Assembly (NCBI GenBank): GCA_002633025.1
Contig: NMRB01001411.1
Location: forward strand, 112,000 to 175,999
Reading direction: 5' to 3'
DNA from: Notospermus geniculatus
Taxonomy: Eukaryota; Nemertea; Pilidiophora; Heteronemertea; Lineidae
Length of the DNA: 64,000 nucleotides
Positions 46,209 through 59,832 of the stretch are shown one piece after another. Position 1 is the stretch's first letter. The number at the start of each line of letters is the position of its first letter. The notes below the pieces were generated by a model. It did no database searches and was not told where the DNA came from. It worked only from the letters and a program-made list of their open reading frames with translations. The translations under genes and the position numbers were made by a program.

Positions 46209-46400
46209 TATGGTCCCTGCATTGTCGATGTAGGGACCATCTTGATATCACTGGGTAGGTAGGAAATTTTTCTTTCTTTCTTCTTCCACACTCAATTGGC
46301 ACACGATTCCAAGAAAACCACTCAATCACTGCAAAATCAAGTAGTACCATCATATAGTCAATATTTGTATCCAGGTCTGAAAGGTTAGATAGTTTTAAAA
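46209..46400. repeat. Interspersed repeat atggtccctgcat, copy 3
   Basis: The start hairpin and cttgatatcactgggtaggt match copies at 7677 and 38613. It is truncated at the right. Confidence 0.75.
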
Positions 46401-47107
46401 AACTTACTCTTTTTGTGTTTTTGAAGAGTGTTTTATTCTAAAGTGATGAAGGTAAATATTTCCCACAATTTTTTTTGTTTGGTTCGGGCTGGAATGGGGG
46501 TCGGCGTCGAACGCAAGATAGCGCGTCGGTCGCCGGCGATGGTCGTGCGTCGAAGTATAAACTGGGCTAAAGACGTTCGCGTTGGCGTTTCGGGGAGGGG
46601 GCTTTGCGGAAACACTCTATTGACGATACCCTTCCCGCATGTCTCGCCCTTTCATGCATGCCAACGAAATCGAACGTTCGCCTTCACTTTCACTTATAAT
46701 CCGCCTGGTTCACGGACGCGTGACTTTACTCAGTGCGTGAAATCCAGTTCATTTATCAACCCTTTTGTTCCCTCTCACTCTGACAAAGAATGCCACTCCT
46801 GAAGTTATGAGGGATTTACTAAAAATAAACTCTGAATTGTTATTCGAATGCTTATGTAAGAGGGTGGAGACGTTATAAGCGCAAGCCGAGACTAGGACTG
46901 CACATTGCAAAGCCACGACTCGCCTGGAACGGACGCTCTCTGCCGACTGGAATCTTGCTTGCCGAAGAACCATTTCTTGGTGGTACATGTAGCTTGGAGG
47001 AATTATACTTGCACTATAATTCCTCCAAGGTGGTAGGTATTCGTCTGTTTTTCAGAGTTTTTGTAAGAGTTTGCCAGACTTGCTGCCGTAGGCTCCACAA
47101 CAGCAGG

Positions 47108-47207
47108 CCAGGACCCATGTTCCCGAAGCCGTCGTTAGGTTAACGATGTCGTTACGCTATGCATTTTCCCAGTTTTAACGACGGCTTCGGGAACATGGGC
47201 CCTGGTT
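47108..47207. mobile_element. Fold-back element, GGACCCATGTTCCCGAAGCC
   Basis: The arms ccatgttcccgaagccgtcg and their complement form a 100-bp hairpin of the GGGCC group. Confidence 0.85.
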
Positions 47208-48430
47208 TGCCAGCCACATTGGGAAAACTCGTCTACCTCGGTGGGTTTTTCTCGCCCCACAATGGACGACCACGATCCATGTTCGGTGAAGGCGTTCATT
47301 TGTCCACACCCGAGTCCTGTACAAAATAGTCCAGGTCTGACCGCCCGGTCATTCCAGCCAGGCCGCTCAATCTTCCATGTGGCCAGTAGAGGTGGTAGAA
47401 GCTTCGCATGGCAATGGTCCCAGTCGGCCCGGGTTGCCATTTTTGCGCGCCTCGTGGGCTACTCGACGTGCCGACAGGGTGAAGTGCCCGCACGGACTCC
47501 TTGGCCACGTGGCCAGACACTGCCGAAATGGTTGAAGTAGAGGCTCCGTTGTTCATGTGTCGGGTCATTTGTCAGCCCGCCACGTGGCCCTACTGGGTGT
47601 AGTCGTAAATTCGCATCACCGATTTCAGTTTTGGGCTTGTTAAAATGTTTGTTATCATGTTTCCCCACTTTTTCTATTTTCAGACAACCAATTTAATGTT
47701 GGCCGACAACGGGCCCTTCCATTGGAGATGGTATCTGTGTGAAAACATCCCTCGTCCGTGGAGCAAAGGCAACCAATGCCGTGCCGTTGCACTCCATGCA
47801 GGGCTTATTCACGAAGCTCTCGTAACTTACAGGAGTCGGTACACTCAACCTTGCACGGTGGCCATGTTGGAGGTATAAACAAAAGAATTTTTCGCCAGTC
47901 ACGGTGTATGGATTAACTTCCATTGTTTTGGAAGTCTTTTGTTGTGTACCTTAGTATGGCATGGCACGTGACGTAACATACCTATCTTAAGTAACGTGTA
48001 CTTTGTGAATAAGACCCCTGCTGTTATGGAGTGGTGTTACATTACAACTTCACTTGATATGACTGACCACCTGTGTCCATGGCGCATGTTATTCCTCCAG
48101 GACTTTGGATACATTCATAAAAACGTAAGTAACCTAATTGTTTTTTTGCCGGCTTTCATCATCTTGGCCGAAGGCATAGCCTGTTGGCTGTACCCAACAG
48201 TACGGCTTGCATGCCGGGCTTTCCAATGTTTCCACTGAAAACCTCGCCCGAACCCGCTTTCTCGATTGACAAAAGCGCCTATCAGCCACCAGTGTATACC
48301 CGTCATTTTAATCAAAATGCATTTCTCTTTTAGTCCCGACTTGAATGCCAGTGATGACGCAACGCACTTCGTCGAAGCATGAAACGAACTTCCCGTGATG
48401 TCTCACGGATCCGATCTCGACGAACTTGAA
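47208..48430. other. Non-coding stretch without recognisable gene
   Basis: Several overlapping open frames of 60-100 codons on both strands have no family resemblance and no consistent splice structure. One at 47693 follows a good acceptor (attttcag) but I do not recognise it. I see no supportable gene. Confidence 0.5.
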
Positions 48431-48435
48431 CCGAG

Positions 48436-48755
48436 ATGTCACGAACGGTTACGTACTTTGCCGAGATGAAACGGACTTTGCCGAGAGGAAACGAACGTTT
48501 ACGAACTTTGCCGAGAGGAAACGAACGGTTACGAACTTTGCCGAGAGGAAACGAACGTTTACGAACGGTTACGAACTTTGCCGAGAGGAAACGAACGTTT
48601 ACGAACGGTTACGAACTTTGCCGAGAGGAAACGAACGTTTACGAACTTTGCCGAGAGGAAACGAACGTTTACGAACTTTGCCGACAGGAAACGAACGATT
48701 ACGAGCTTTGCCGAGAGGAAACGAACGGTTACGAACTTTGCCGAGATGGCACGAA
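48436..48755. repeat. 30-bp minisatellite (gaggaaacgaacg)
   Basis: Ten or so units of gaactttgccgagaggaaac plus acgaacgkttac, mostly 30 bp, with some units carrying an extra acgaacggttac block. The reading frames in it are repeat artefacts. Confidence 0.92.
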
Positions 48756-49074
48756 GGTTACTCGCAAGGGTTTGGACTTCTGTTGTGTCGGATGTATCTT
48801 CTCGTCGGAATACTAATCCTTAATCTATCGTTTGCCTTTGTGTTGTTTTGTGCCCTGGAAGGAGATTTACCACTCCTCCTTCCATTGGGCATTAACCCCT
48901 TCCCCTTCGACTGGACTTGAACCCTTTCCTCTTCCATTGGACTTCCACTGGACTTGGCAAAGGATCAAGGAAACAAATCAATTGACAAATAACATTTATT
49001 TGTTGATTGATAACTACAGAGAAAAGGAAGAAGCAAGAAGAAAAAGCAGCTTCAACATCAGGAATGGAATCTGA

Positions 49075-49215
49075 AATAGAAAAAAATAAAATAATAGAAA
49101 AGAAATAAAATAATAGAAAAAAGAAATAAAATAATAGAAAAATAAAAGAAAAACTGCAAAAATAAGCAGAAAAACGGCGAAAATAAGCCGAAAAATGGCG
49201 AAAATAAGCCAAAAT
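49075..49215. repeat. A-rich low-complexity tract
   Basis: Repeats of aaataaaataatagaaa followed by gaaaataagccgaaaa units. Confidence 0.85.
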
Positions 49216-49329
49216 TGCCTAAAAAATGCCCAAAAAACCCCTTAAAAATGCTCTAAGTCCAACAAAAATTTTTTTAGTTCCACCCCTAGCTCCGAAACTT
49301 TGAGACGGTCAGGAGTAATCTCCCCTGCC

Positions 49330-49420
49330 GCTGAGACGAAATTCCTTTTCTATGTACATCACTACTTCACTAATTAGAAGTAGTGATGTACATGAAAAGA
49401 AATTTCGACAGCCTCAAGAG
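49330..49420. repeat. Palindrome gtacatcactacttc
   Basis: The arms tgtacatcactacttc and gaagtagtgatgtaca flank actaatta, with outer gaaattc symmetry. Confidence 0.82.
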
Positions 49421-49502
49421 GGAGTGAAATCGGCAAATCGGTGTAATACTTACCAAGGATGTTGTTCCACAATGCGTACAAGAACCTGCAACATAAGAAA
49501 AA

Positions 49503-50600
49503 ATGGAGATAGTTTATTTTTCGAACCCTTCCACTGGACTTTTTTGGAGATAGTTTATTTTTCGAACCCTTCCACTGGACTTTTTTGGAGATAGTTTATT
49601 TTTCGAACCCTTCCACTGGACTTTTTGGAGAGTTTATTTTTCGAACCCTTCCACTGGACTTTTTTGGAGATAGTTTATTTTTCGAACCCTTCCACTGGAC
49701 TTTTTTGGAGATAGTTTATTTTTCGAACCCTTCCACTGGACTTTTTGGAGATAGTTTATTTTTCGAACCCTTCAACTGAACTTTTTTGGAGATAGTTTAT
49801 TTTTCAACTTCCCTTCCCATGACCCTTTCAGTTGACATTAACCCCTTCCTATTAGTGGAACTGGAAAAATGGAGATAGTTTATTTTTCGACTTTCCCTTT
49901 CCATGCCCCTTTCATTCAACATTAACCCCTTCTTGTTCTTCGAACTGGAAAAATGGAGATAGTTTATTTTTCAACTTTCCATCCCATCCCATTTCATTCA
50001 ATATTAACCCCTTCATGTTTGTCAAACTGGAAAAATGGAGATAGTTTATTTTTCAACTTCCCTTCCCATGGCCCTTTCAGTGGACATTAACCCCTTCCTA
50101 TTAGTGGAACTAGAAAAATGGAGAGAGTTTATTTTTCGACTTTCCCTTCCCATGCCCCTTTCGTTCAACATTAACCCCTTCTTGTTCTTCGAACTGGAAA
50201 AATGGAGATAGTTTATTTTTCAACTTTTCATCCCATGCCCATTTCATTCAATATTAACCCTTTCTGTTTGTCAAACTGGAAAAATGGAGATACTTTATTT
50301 TTCAATTTTCCATGCCATGCCCATTTCATTCAATATTAACCCTTTCCTGTTTGTCGAACTGGAAAAATGGAGATAGTTTATTTTTCAACTTTTCATCCCA
50401 TGCCCATTTCATTCAATATTAACCCCTTCCTGTTTGTCAAACTGGAAAAATGGAGATAGTTTATTTTTCAACTTTCCATCCTATGAACCATTTAGTTTAT
50501 TTTTTATTTTTTCATCCCATGAACCGTTCATTCAACATTTACCCCTTCATTTGCATCACACAGAAAAAAAGGAGACAGTTTATTTTTTAACTTTTTGTTC
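49503..50600. repeat. Compound minisatellite, 43-44 bp units changing to ~90-100 bp units
   Basis: First come seven units of ggagatagtttatttttcga plus acccttccactggac (49505-49785). Then come about eight longer units with the same head joined to cccatttcattcaatattaa and gtttgtcaaactgg. Confidence 0.93.
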
Positions 50601-51171
50601 CCATGCCCTTTTCATTTCAACTTCTCTTCCGATGTAAGTTTCATTCAATATGAACCCCTTCCTTCTCAAACAGCGACCAGGGAGTGAAATCGGGAAATAG
50701 GGGAAATCGATATACTCACCAACGATATTATTCACTTCTGAAACGGCACACGAGTTGGAAAAGCGGAGACACGTCTGCCACAAAGAGTTCGCGAACCGTG
50801 CGACAACACGTTCCTTGAACCTGACCCCCGTCGGCCTTAGATGATGACGCCTGCAACAGAAGAAAAACTTGAATTAATACAACGATTTAAAATACATGTA
50901 CTCAAATAACAACATGACCAGCGAACATTGTGAATCACAGGCGAACAGTATCCTACGTACGTTGTAAAATGTTCGAAAGATAGGCAGGCAAATATAGTCC
51001 CGAGGAGAGTGCCACACGACGTATATTTAAATGGCCATATACAGGGATACACAAACATATGCATATGTGCATGTATAGGCTGCACCGAAGTCCGTACATG
51101 ACCAAATAAAAATGCGTACTTCTTATGAGGACAACATTTCCTATCCTATTCCTTTCAAACCATCTCTGTGC

Positions 51172-51284
51172 TCATATTCATAAAACTTTGCTAGGCCTAG
51201 TTACTTGCTAAATTGGCAAGTTTGTACAGGCCAATGTTCACAACTAACCAACTAAGCTAGAAAGGTTTTATGAATATGGGCCCT
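51172..51284. mobile_element. Fold-back element, catattcataaaactttgct
   Basis: The arms attcataaaactttgctagg and the complementary aaggttttatgaatatgggc place it in the GGGCC group, close to the element at 26682. Confidence 0.8.
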
Positions 51285-51419
51285 GTTGTCTAAATATCAG
51301 AAATGCTGATCACAATGAATGCAGTGATGCACAGGCATGTGGTAAAAGGTGAAGGACCAGCCCCAATGCAGTCAACCGTCAATAGCCCCGAACTGGGATA
51401 CAGTGGTAACCTAAGTCAG

Positions 51420-54212
51420 GAACAACATCTTTCACCAACAAACATGACACGCCTGTCCATCCTGATCTCAGGGGACTATGATCCTAAATCACCACAAACA
51501 TGACAAGCCTGTCCATACTGACCTCATGGAACTAATGGAGGGGACTATGATCCTAAATCACCACAAACATGACAAGCCTGTCCATCCTGACTTCATNNNN
51601 NNNNNNNNNNNNNNNNNNNNNNNNNNNNNNNNNNNNNNNNNNNNNNNNNNNNNNNNNNNNNNNNNNNNNNNNNNNNNNNNNNNNNNNNNNNNNNNNNNNN
51701 NNNNNNNNNNNNNNNNNNNNNNNNNNNNNNNNNNNNNNNNNNNNNNNNNNNNNNNNNNNNNNNNNNNNNNNNNNNNNNNNNNNNNNNNNNNNNNNNNNNN
51801 NNNNNNNNNNNNNNNNNNNNNNNNNNNNNNNNNNNNNNNNNNNNNNNNNNNNNNNNNNNNNNNNNNNNNNNNNNNNNNNNNNNNNNNNNNNNNNNNNNNN
51901 NNNNNNNNNNNNNNNNNNNNNNNNNNNNNNNNNNNNNNNNNNNNNNNNNNNNNNNNNNNNNNNNNNNNNNNNNNNNNNNNNNNNNNNNNNNNNNNNNNNN
52001 NNNNNNNNNNNNNNNNNNNNNNNNNNNNNNNNNNNNNNNNNNNNNNNNNNNNNNNNNNNNNNNNNNNNNNNNNNNNNNNNNNNNNNNNNNNNNNNNNNNN
52101 NNNNNNNNNNNNNNNNNNNNNNNNNNNNNNNNNNNNNNNNNNNNNNNNNNNNNNNNNNNNNNNNNNNNNNNNNNNNNNNNNNNNNNNNNNNNNNNNNNNN
52201 NNNNNNNNNNNNNNNNNNNNNNNNNNNNNNNNNNNNNNNNNNNNNNNNNNNNNNNNNNNNNNNNNNNNNNNNNNNNNNNNNNNNNNNNNNNNNNNNNNNN
52301 NNNNNNNNNNNNNNNNNNNNNNNNNNNNNNNNNNNNNNNNNNNNNNNNNNNNNNNNNNNNNNNNNNNNNNNNNNNNNNNNNNNNNNNNNNNNNNNNNNNN
52401 NNNNNNNNNNNNNNNNNNNNNNNNNNNNNNNNNNNNNNNNNNNNNNNNNNNNNNNNNNNNNNNNNNNNNNNNNNNNNNNNNNNNNNNNNNNNNNNNNNNN
52501 NNNNNNNNNNNNNNNNNNNNNNNNNNNNNNNNNNNNNNNNNATGACAAGCCTGTCCATCCTGACCTCATGGAACTAATGGAGGGGACTATGATCCTAAAT
52601 CACCACAAACAAGACATGTCTGTCCATCCTGACATCATCATGGAACTAATGGAGGGGACTAGGCCTATGATCCTAAATCACCACAAGCATGTCCATCCTG
52701 ACCACATGGAACTAATGGAGGGGACTATGATCCTAAATCACCACAAACATGATAAGCCAATGAATCCATCCTGATAGAAGCTAAGATGGGACTGTGAACC
52801 TGCAGCACAAAAATGATAGGTTTGTCCATCTTTACTTCAAGAAAATGCCGAAACAGCACTGAACAAATGTCACGTCCGAGACCGTGGACTTGCCCATGAG
52901 AAGACTGTCTATCCTGATCTTATGTGTGAACTATGATCTTCTATCACCAAACATGACGAAAAGCCTGTCCATCCTGATCTCATGGAACAATGTGCATGGG
53001 GATAATGATCCCCTACATATCCTATCACCAAACACGACAAGCTTGTTGATTGGTGCCAGGTCAGATAAACTAGGGGGGAACCAGATGGTCCATCCTCATC
53101 TCATACAACTAATGTGGGGACAATGATCCTCTATCACCAAACATGACAAGCCTGTCCTTCCTGACAACATCTCACACAATGTGGCGACAATGATCCTCTA
53201 TCTCTAAACACGACAAGCCTGTCCATCCTGACCTCATGTAACTAATGGACATGACGGAGGGAACTATGATCCTGAACTACCACAAACATGACAAGTCTGT
53301 CCATCGTGACCTCATGGAACCAATGAGGGACTATGATCTTGCATCACGACAAGCCTGATCTCATGAAAATATTATGTGGAGATTATGATCTAGCATCACC
53401 GAACATGGCAAGCGTGTCCATCTTGACCTCATGGAACTAATGGAGGGGAATATGATCCAAAATCACCACAAACATGACAAGCCTGTCCATCCTGACCTCA
53501 TGAAACTAATGTGGGGACTATGATCCTGCATCACCAAACATGACAAGCCTGTCCATCCTGACCTCATGGAACTAATGACCTGTCCATTTTGGGACTATGA
53601 TCCTGCCTCATATGACAAGCCTGACCTAATGAAAAGAATGTGGAGATTATGATAAAGCATCACCAAATATGAAAAACCTGTCCATCCTGGCCTCATGGAA
53701 CCAATGTGGGGACTATGATCCTGCATCATATGACAAGCCTGACCTTATGAAAATAATGTGGTGATTATAATCTAGCATCATCAAACATGACAAGCCTGTC
53801 CATCCTGACCTCATGGAACCAAGGTGGGGACCATGACCCTGCATCACTTAACATGATAGGCCTGACCATCCTGACTTCATCAAACTAATATGGGAACCAT
53901 ACATGACAGGCCTGCCCATATTGACCTCATGGAACTAATGTGGGGAATATGTTCCTCTACCACCGAACATGACAAGGCTGTCCTTCCTGACCTCATGAAA
54001 CTGATGTGGAAACCATGATCCTGTATCAACAAGCATGATAAGCCAATCCATCCTGACTTCATGGAACTAATAGGCGAACCATGATCCTGTATCACCAAAC
54101 ATGATAAGCCTGTACATCCTGACCTCATGGAACTAGTATTGGAACCATGATGCATGCTGTATCACCAAACATGATAGGCCTGTCCATCCTGACCTCATGA
54201 AACTAATGTGGG
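51420..54212. repeat. 66-bp satellite array, block 1 (contains gap)
   Basis: Tandem degenerate copies of a ~66-bp unit with landmarks tgacaagcctgtccatcctg, acctcatggaactaatg and gactatgatcctg. Unit length varies by a few bases. Ns at 51597-52541 interrupt it. Confidence 0.95.
51597..52541. other. Assembly gap (N run) in satellite
   Basis: 945 Ns flanked on both sides by the same satellite unit, so the array is probably longer than assembled. The three ~320-400 codon frames across it are artefacts. Confidence 1.
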
Positions 54213-55078
54213 ATGAAAATTTGAAAACTTACATGTGATGTTCTCTTGGAAAACTCCGTCATCAAGAGGGTCACGTTGTCAGTTCAAGCATCTTAGATGT
54301 AGTTCGAGGATTGAAAACCAGGGCGCTCGGCATCGACACACGAGAGGTATGACGGTCTGCTGGGGAGGCTGGAATGGAAACAAGACTTTGTCAATAAAGT
54401 ATGAAGGGGCTGTAGAATAAAATTATTTTCATCTAAGATTTATCATCAGTAGGAATTTGATATTTCAGAAATTCTCAGGTGACCAAATCGTTCTGTCAAT
54501 ACGCTCCTCCAATATTGTGAGAAAGTTTCGAACTCACCATTCTGTCTCTGCAGATCCTTGTTCCGTCATTACCACTATGGGTGAGAAGATGCACGTTCCG
54601 TCAGTGCAGCCAGACATGGGTGAGGAGAAATTCTGTCTCTGCAGCCAGACATGAGTGATAATATGTCCGTTTCATCTCTAAATCCATGGGTGTGAATATA
54701 TGTTCCTTCTCATGGCTGAGAAGATGCACGTTCCGTCTCTGCAGCCATGGTGATTAGATGCATATTCTCTCTCTGCCCCCAGACATGGGTCACAAGATGT
54801 TCTGTCTCTGCAGCCACGCCTTGTGTGAGAAGATGCAAGCTTCATGACCGTCTCCACAGCCAGCCATGGATGAAAAAGTGTTCGTTCTGAAAGTAGAAGA
54901 TAAATCAAAAATAAAGATATATGTATTCACAGGTTTCATTGAAAAACGTTTGATCATTAAAACGTCCAGTTGGTAATACTAAAACAAAACATCCCAACTC
55001 TTCCGAACAGATGGTTTTCTTTCTCCAGGGGACATCAACACGCTAATCACACATAATTCTACTCTGCAGTAATCATCT
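54213..55078. repeat. Long interspersing unit, copy 1
   Basis: It begins gatgaaaatttgaaaactta and includes aagcatcttagatgtagttc, sub-repeats of the type gatgcacgttccgtctctgc, and ends attctactctgcagtaatca. It separates satellite blocks. Confidence 0.88.
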
Positions 55079-58000
55079 GACAAGCCTGTCCATCCTGACC
55101 TCATGAAACTAAAATGTGGATCGTGATTTCGTATCACCAAACATGACAAGCCTGTCCATCCTGACCTCATGGGACTATGATCTTCTATCACCAAACATGA
55201 CAAGCCTGTCCATGCTGACCTCATGGGACTATGATCTTCTATCACCAAACATGACAAGTCTGTCCATCCTGACCTCATGCAACTAATATGAGAACCATGA
55301 TCTGGTATCACCAAACATGATAGGCTTGGCCATCCTGACCTCAAGGAACTAATGTGGGAACTATGATCAGCAAACATGACAAGCCAGTCCAACCTGACCT
55401 AATGGAACAAAGATGGGAACCATGATACTGTATTACCAAACATGATAGGCCTGTCCATCCGAACTTCATGAAACTACGGAAACTATGACCATGTATCACC
55501 AAACATGACAAGCCTGCCCATGCTGATCTTATCAAACTAATGTGGGGAACCATGATCCCGTATCACCAAACATGATAGTCCTATCCATCCTGACCTCATG
55601 AAGTAACAATGGGAAGCATGATCCTGTATGCACCAAACATGACAAGTCTGTCTATCCTGACATCATGAACTAATGTGGGAACCATGAACCTGTTTCACCA
55701 AACAGGATAGACCTATCCATCATGACCTCATTAAACCAACGTGGGGACTATGATCTACATCTCCAAACATGACTAGCCTGTCAATCCTGACCTCATGGAA
55801 CTATGGGGACCATAATCCTGCGTCACCGAAGATGGCAAGCCTGCCCATCCGGACCTCATGGAACTAATGGAGGGTAGTATGATCCTGAATCACCACAATA
55901 AAATGACAAGCCTGTCCATCCTGACCTCATGCAACTAATGTGGGGAATATGTTCATTTATGGCAAGCTTGTCCATCCTGACATCATGAAACTAATGTGGG
56001 AACCATGATTCTCTATCAACAAACATGATAAACCAGTCCAGTCCTGACCCTATGAAACTAATTTAATTCACTAATGTGGGGACGATGATCCTGCAGCGCC
56101 AAACATGATAGGCCTGTCCACCCTAAAACTAATGTGAGAACTGTGATCCTACATGACCGAACATAAGAGTCGCTCCGTCATGACCTAATGAAACTAATCA
56201 GGGAACTATGATCCTGTATTGACCTGACAAGCCTGTTCATCCTGACCTCATGCAACTAATATCACCAAACATGCTTGGCCATCTTGACAAACCTGTCCAT
56301 CCTGATCTCATGGAAATAATGTGGGAACCATTACCCTGCATCACAAAACATAGGGCTGTCCATCTTGAGATGATCCTGTCATCAAATAATACAAGTCTGT
56401 CAATCCTGGCCTCATAAAACCAATGTGGGGACTATGATGATCCTGCATCACCAAATATGACAAGCCTGTCCATCCTGGCGTCATGGAACTAATGGAGGGG
56501 ACTATCATCCTGTCTATCCTGACCTCATGAAACTAATCTAGGGACAATGATGGTCTATCACCAAACATGACAAGCCTATCCATCCTGACCTCATGGAACT
56601 AATGTGGGGACAATGAACTTGTATCACCAAACATAACAAGCCTGTCCATCCTCACCTCATGAAACTAATATGGGGACTATGATCCTCCATCACCAAACAT
56701 GACAAGCCTGCCCATCTTAATCTCATGAAACTAATCTGAGAACCATGATCCTGTGGGAACCACGATCCTGTATCAACAAACATGATAAGCCATTCCATTC
56801 TGGCCTTATGATAACTAATGTGGGGACTATGACCCTGCAGCACCAAACATGACAGTGAGAACCGTGATCCTGCCTGACCAAATAATAATATGGGTACTCT
56901 CATCCTGAATCACACAAACCCGTCTATCCTGACCTCATAACGAATATGGGGACAATGATGCTCTATCAGGTAATGACAATTCTGGTCCAGCCGGGCCTCA
57001 TGTGGAACTAATATGAGGACTATGATCGTATATCACCAAACATGCCACGCCTGTTGGCCTACATGCTGACATCATGGAACTAATGAGAGGAGAGGACTTT
57101 GATCCTGGCCGTATGGAACTACATGAGGCCAATGTGGGGAAACTATGATCCTTAGTCACCACAAACATGAGAAGCCTGTCCATCCTGGCCTCATGGAACT
57201 ACCTGTCCATCCTGGCCTCATGGAACTAATGTGGGGACTGATCTTTTATCACGAAACATGACAAGCCTGTCCATCCTCACCTCATCATGGAAGTAATGTG
57301 GGGACTATGATCCCGTATCACCAAAAACGAGAAGCCTGTCCATCCTGACCTCATGGAACTAACGTTGGGACTGTGATCCTCAATCAGCAAACAAGACAAG
57401 CCTGTCCATCCTGACCTTATGAAACTAATGGAGGGGAATATGATCCTCCATCACCAAACATGTCCATCCTCACCTCATCATGGAAGTAATGTGGGGACTA
57501 TGATCCTGTATCACCAAAAAGCGAGAAGCCTGTCCATCCTGATCTCATGGAACTTATTTGGGGAATATGATCCACTACCAGCAAACATAACAAGCCTGTT
57601 CATCCTGACCTCAGGAAAGTAACGTGGGAACCATGATCCTGTATCAACAAACATGATAAGCAAGTCCATCCTGGTCTTATGAAACTGATGTGGGGAATAT
57701 CATCCTGCAGCACCAAACATGATAGGCCTGTCCACCCTAAAGCTAATGTGAGAATTGTGATCCTACATGACCGAACATAAGAGTCGCTCCGTCATGACCT
57801 AATGAAACTAATCAGGGAACTATGATCCTGTATTGACCTGACAAGCCTGTTCATCCTGACCTCATGAACTAATATCACCAGACATGCTAGGCTTGGCCAT
57901 CTTGACAAACCTGTCCATCCTGATCTCATGGAAATAATGTGGGAACCATTACACTGCATCACAAAACATAGGGCTGTCCATCTTGAGATGATCCTGTCAT

Positions 58001-59832
58001 CAGATAATACAAGTCTGTCAATCCTGGCCTCATAAAACCAATGTGGGGACAATGATGATCCTTCATCACCAAATATGACAAGCCTGTCCATCCTGGCGTC
58101 ATGGAACTAATGGAGGGGACTCTCATCCTGTCTATCCTGACCTCATGAAACTATCCTGGCCTCATAAAACCAATGTGGGGACTATGATGATCCTGCATCA
58201 CCAAACATGACAAGCCTATCCATCGTCACCTCATGGAACTAATGTGGGGACTATGATCTTGTATCATCAAACATGACAAGCCTGTCCATCCTCACCTCAC
58301 CTCATGGGACTAATGTGGGGACTATGATCTTGTATCATCAAACATGACAAGCCTATCCATCCTAACCTCATGGAACTAATGTGGGGACTATGATCTTGTA
58401 TCACCAAACATGACAAGCCTATCCATCCTGACCTCATGGAACTAATGTGGGGACTATGATCTTGTATCACCAAACATGACAAGCCTGTCCATCCTCACCT
58501 CATGAAACTAATATGGGGACTATGATCTTGTATCACCAAACATGACAAGCCTGTCCATCCTCACCTCATGAAACTAATATCATGGGGACTATGATCCTCC
58601 ATCACCAAACATAACAAGCCTGCCCATCTTAATCTCACGAAACTAATCTGAGAACCATGATCCTGTGGGAACCACGATCCTGTATCAACAAACATGATAA
58701 GCCATTCCATTCTGGCCTTATGATAACTAATGTGGGGACTATGACCCTACAGCACCAAATATGATAGGATTGCCATCCTAACTGCATAAAACTAATGTGA
58801 GAACCATGATCCTGCCTGACCAAAAAATAATATGGGTACTCTCATCCTGTATCACCAAAAACGAGAAGTCTGTCCATCCTGACCTCATGGAACTAACGTT
58901 GGGACTATATGATCCTCAATAATCAAACAAGACAAGCCTGTCCATCCTGACCTTATGAAACTAATGAAGGGGACTATGATCCTCCATCACCAAACATGTC
59001 CATCCTCACCTCATCATGGAAGTAATGTGGGGACTATGATCCTGTATCACCAAAAAAACGAGAAGCCTGTCCATCCTGATCTCATGGAACTTATTTGGGG
59101 AATATGATCCTCTATCAGCAAACATAACAAGCCTGTTCATCCTGACCTCAGGAAAGTAATGTGGGAACCATGATCCTGTATCAACAAACATGATGAGCAA
59201 GTCCATCCTGGTCTTATGAAACTGATGTGGGGAATATCATCCTGCAGCACCAAACATGATATGCCTGTCCCTCCTAACCTCATAAAACTGATCCTGACCT
59301 CATGAAAGTAATATGGGCACTATCATCCTGTGTCACCAAACATGACAAACCTGTCCATACTGACCTCATGAAATAATGTGGGCACTATGACCCTGCATCA
59401 CAAAACATGACAGTGCTGTCCATCTTGAGCTCATGACAGGGCTGTCCATCTTGAGCTCATGAAACTAATGTGGGGAGTAACTGTATCACCAAACATGGAA
59501 CTAATATGGAAACCATGATCCTGTATCACCAAAACATGATAGGCCTGACCACATGGAACTATGGAAACCATGATCCTGTATCACCAAATATGATAGGCCT
59601 GTACATCCTGACCCTCTCATGGAACTATGGAAACCATGATCCTGTATCACAAGATATTATAAGCCTGTTCATCTTGATAATATGGAACCAATGGAGGGGA
59701 CTATGATACTGTACCACCAAATGCGATCAGCCTGTTCATCCTGACCTCATGGAACTAATATAGGGACCATAATCCTGTATCACCGAAAATGACACTTAAG
59801 CCTGTCCATCCTGACCTCATGAAACCAATGTG
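55079..59832. repeat. 66-bp satellite array, block 2
   Basis: About 70 degenerate units. Multi-unit segments are themselves duplicated: 56095-56530 resembles 57710-58145, 56640-56900 resembles 58495-58840, and 57290-57710 resembles 58850-59265. This is a higher-order repeat. Confidence 0.93.

Noticed and set aside
46428-46802. 124-codon ORF
   Set aside because: No recognisable motif, no splice context, and it lies beside a truncated interspersed repeat.
47693-47878. Possible exon after a good acceptor at 47692
   Set aside because: Open for 61 codons to a stop, but no family similarity seen and no partner exons found.
51478-52774. ORFs of 320-400 codons across the second N run
   Set aside because: They are Ns plus satellite units; no independent coding evidence.
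54560-54900. CRISPR-like regularly spaced repeats
   Set aside because: The ~40-bp gatgcacgttccgtctc repeats are tandem and degenerate in a eukaryotic satellite context, without unique equal-length spacers.
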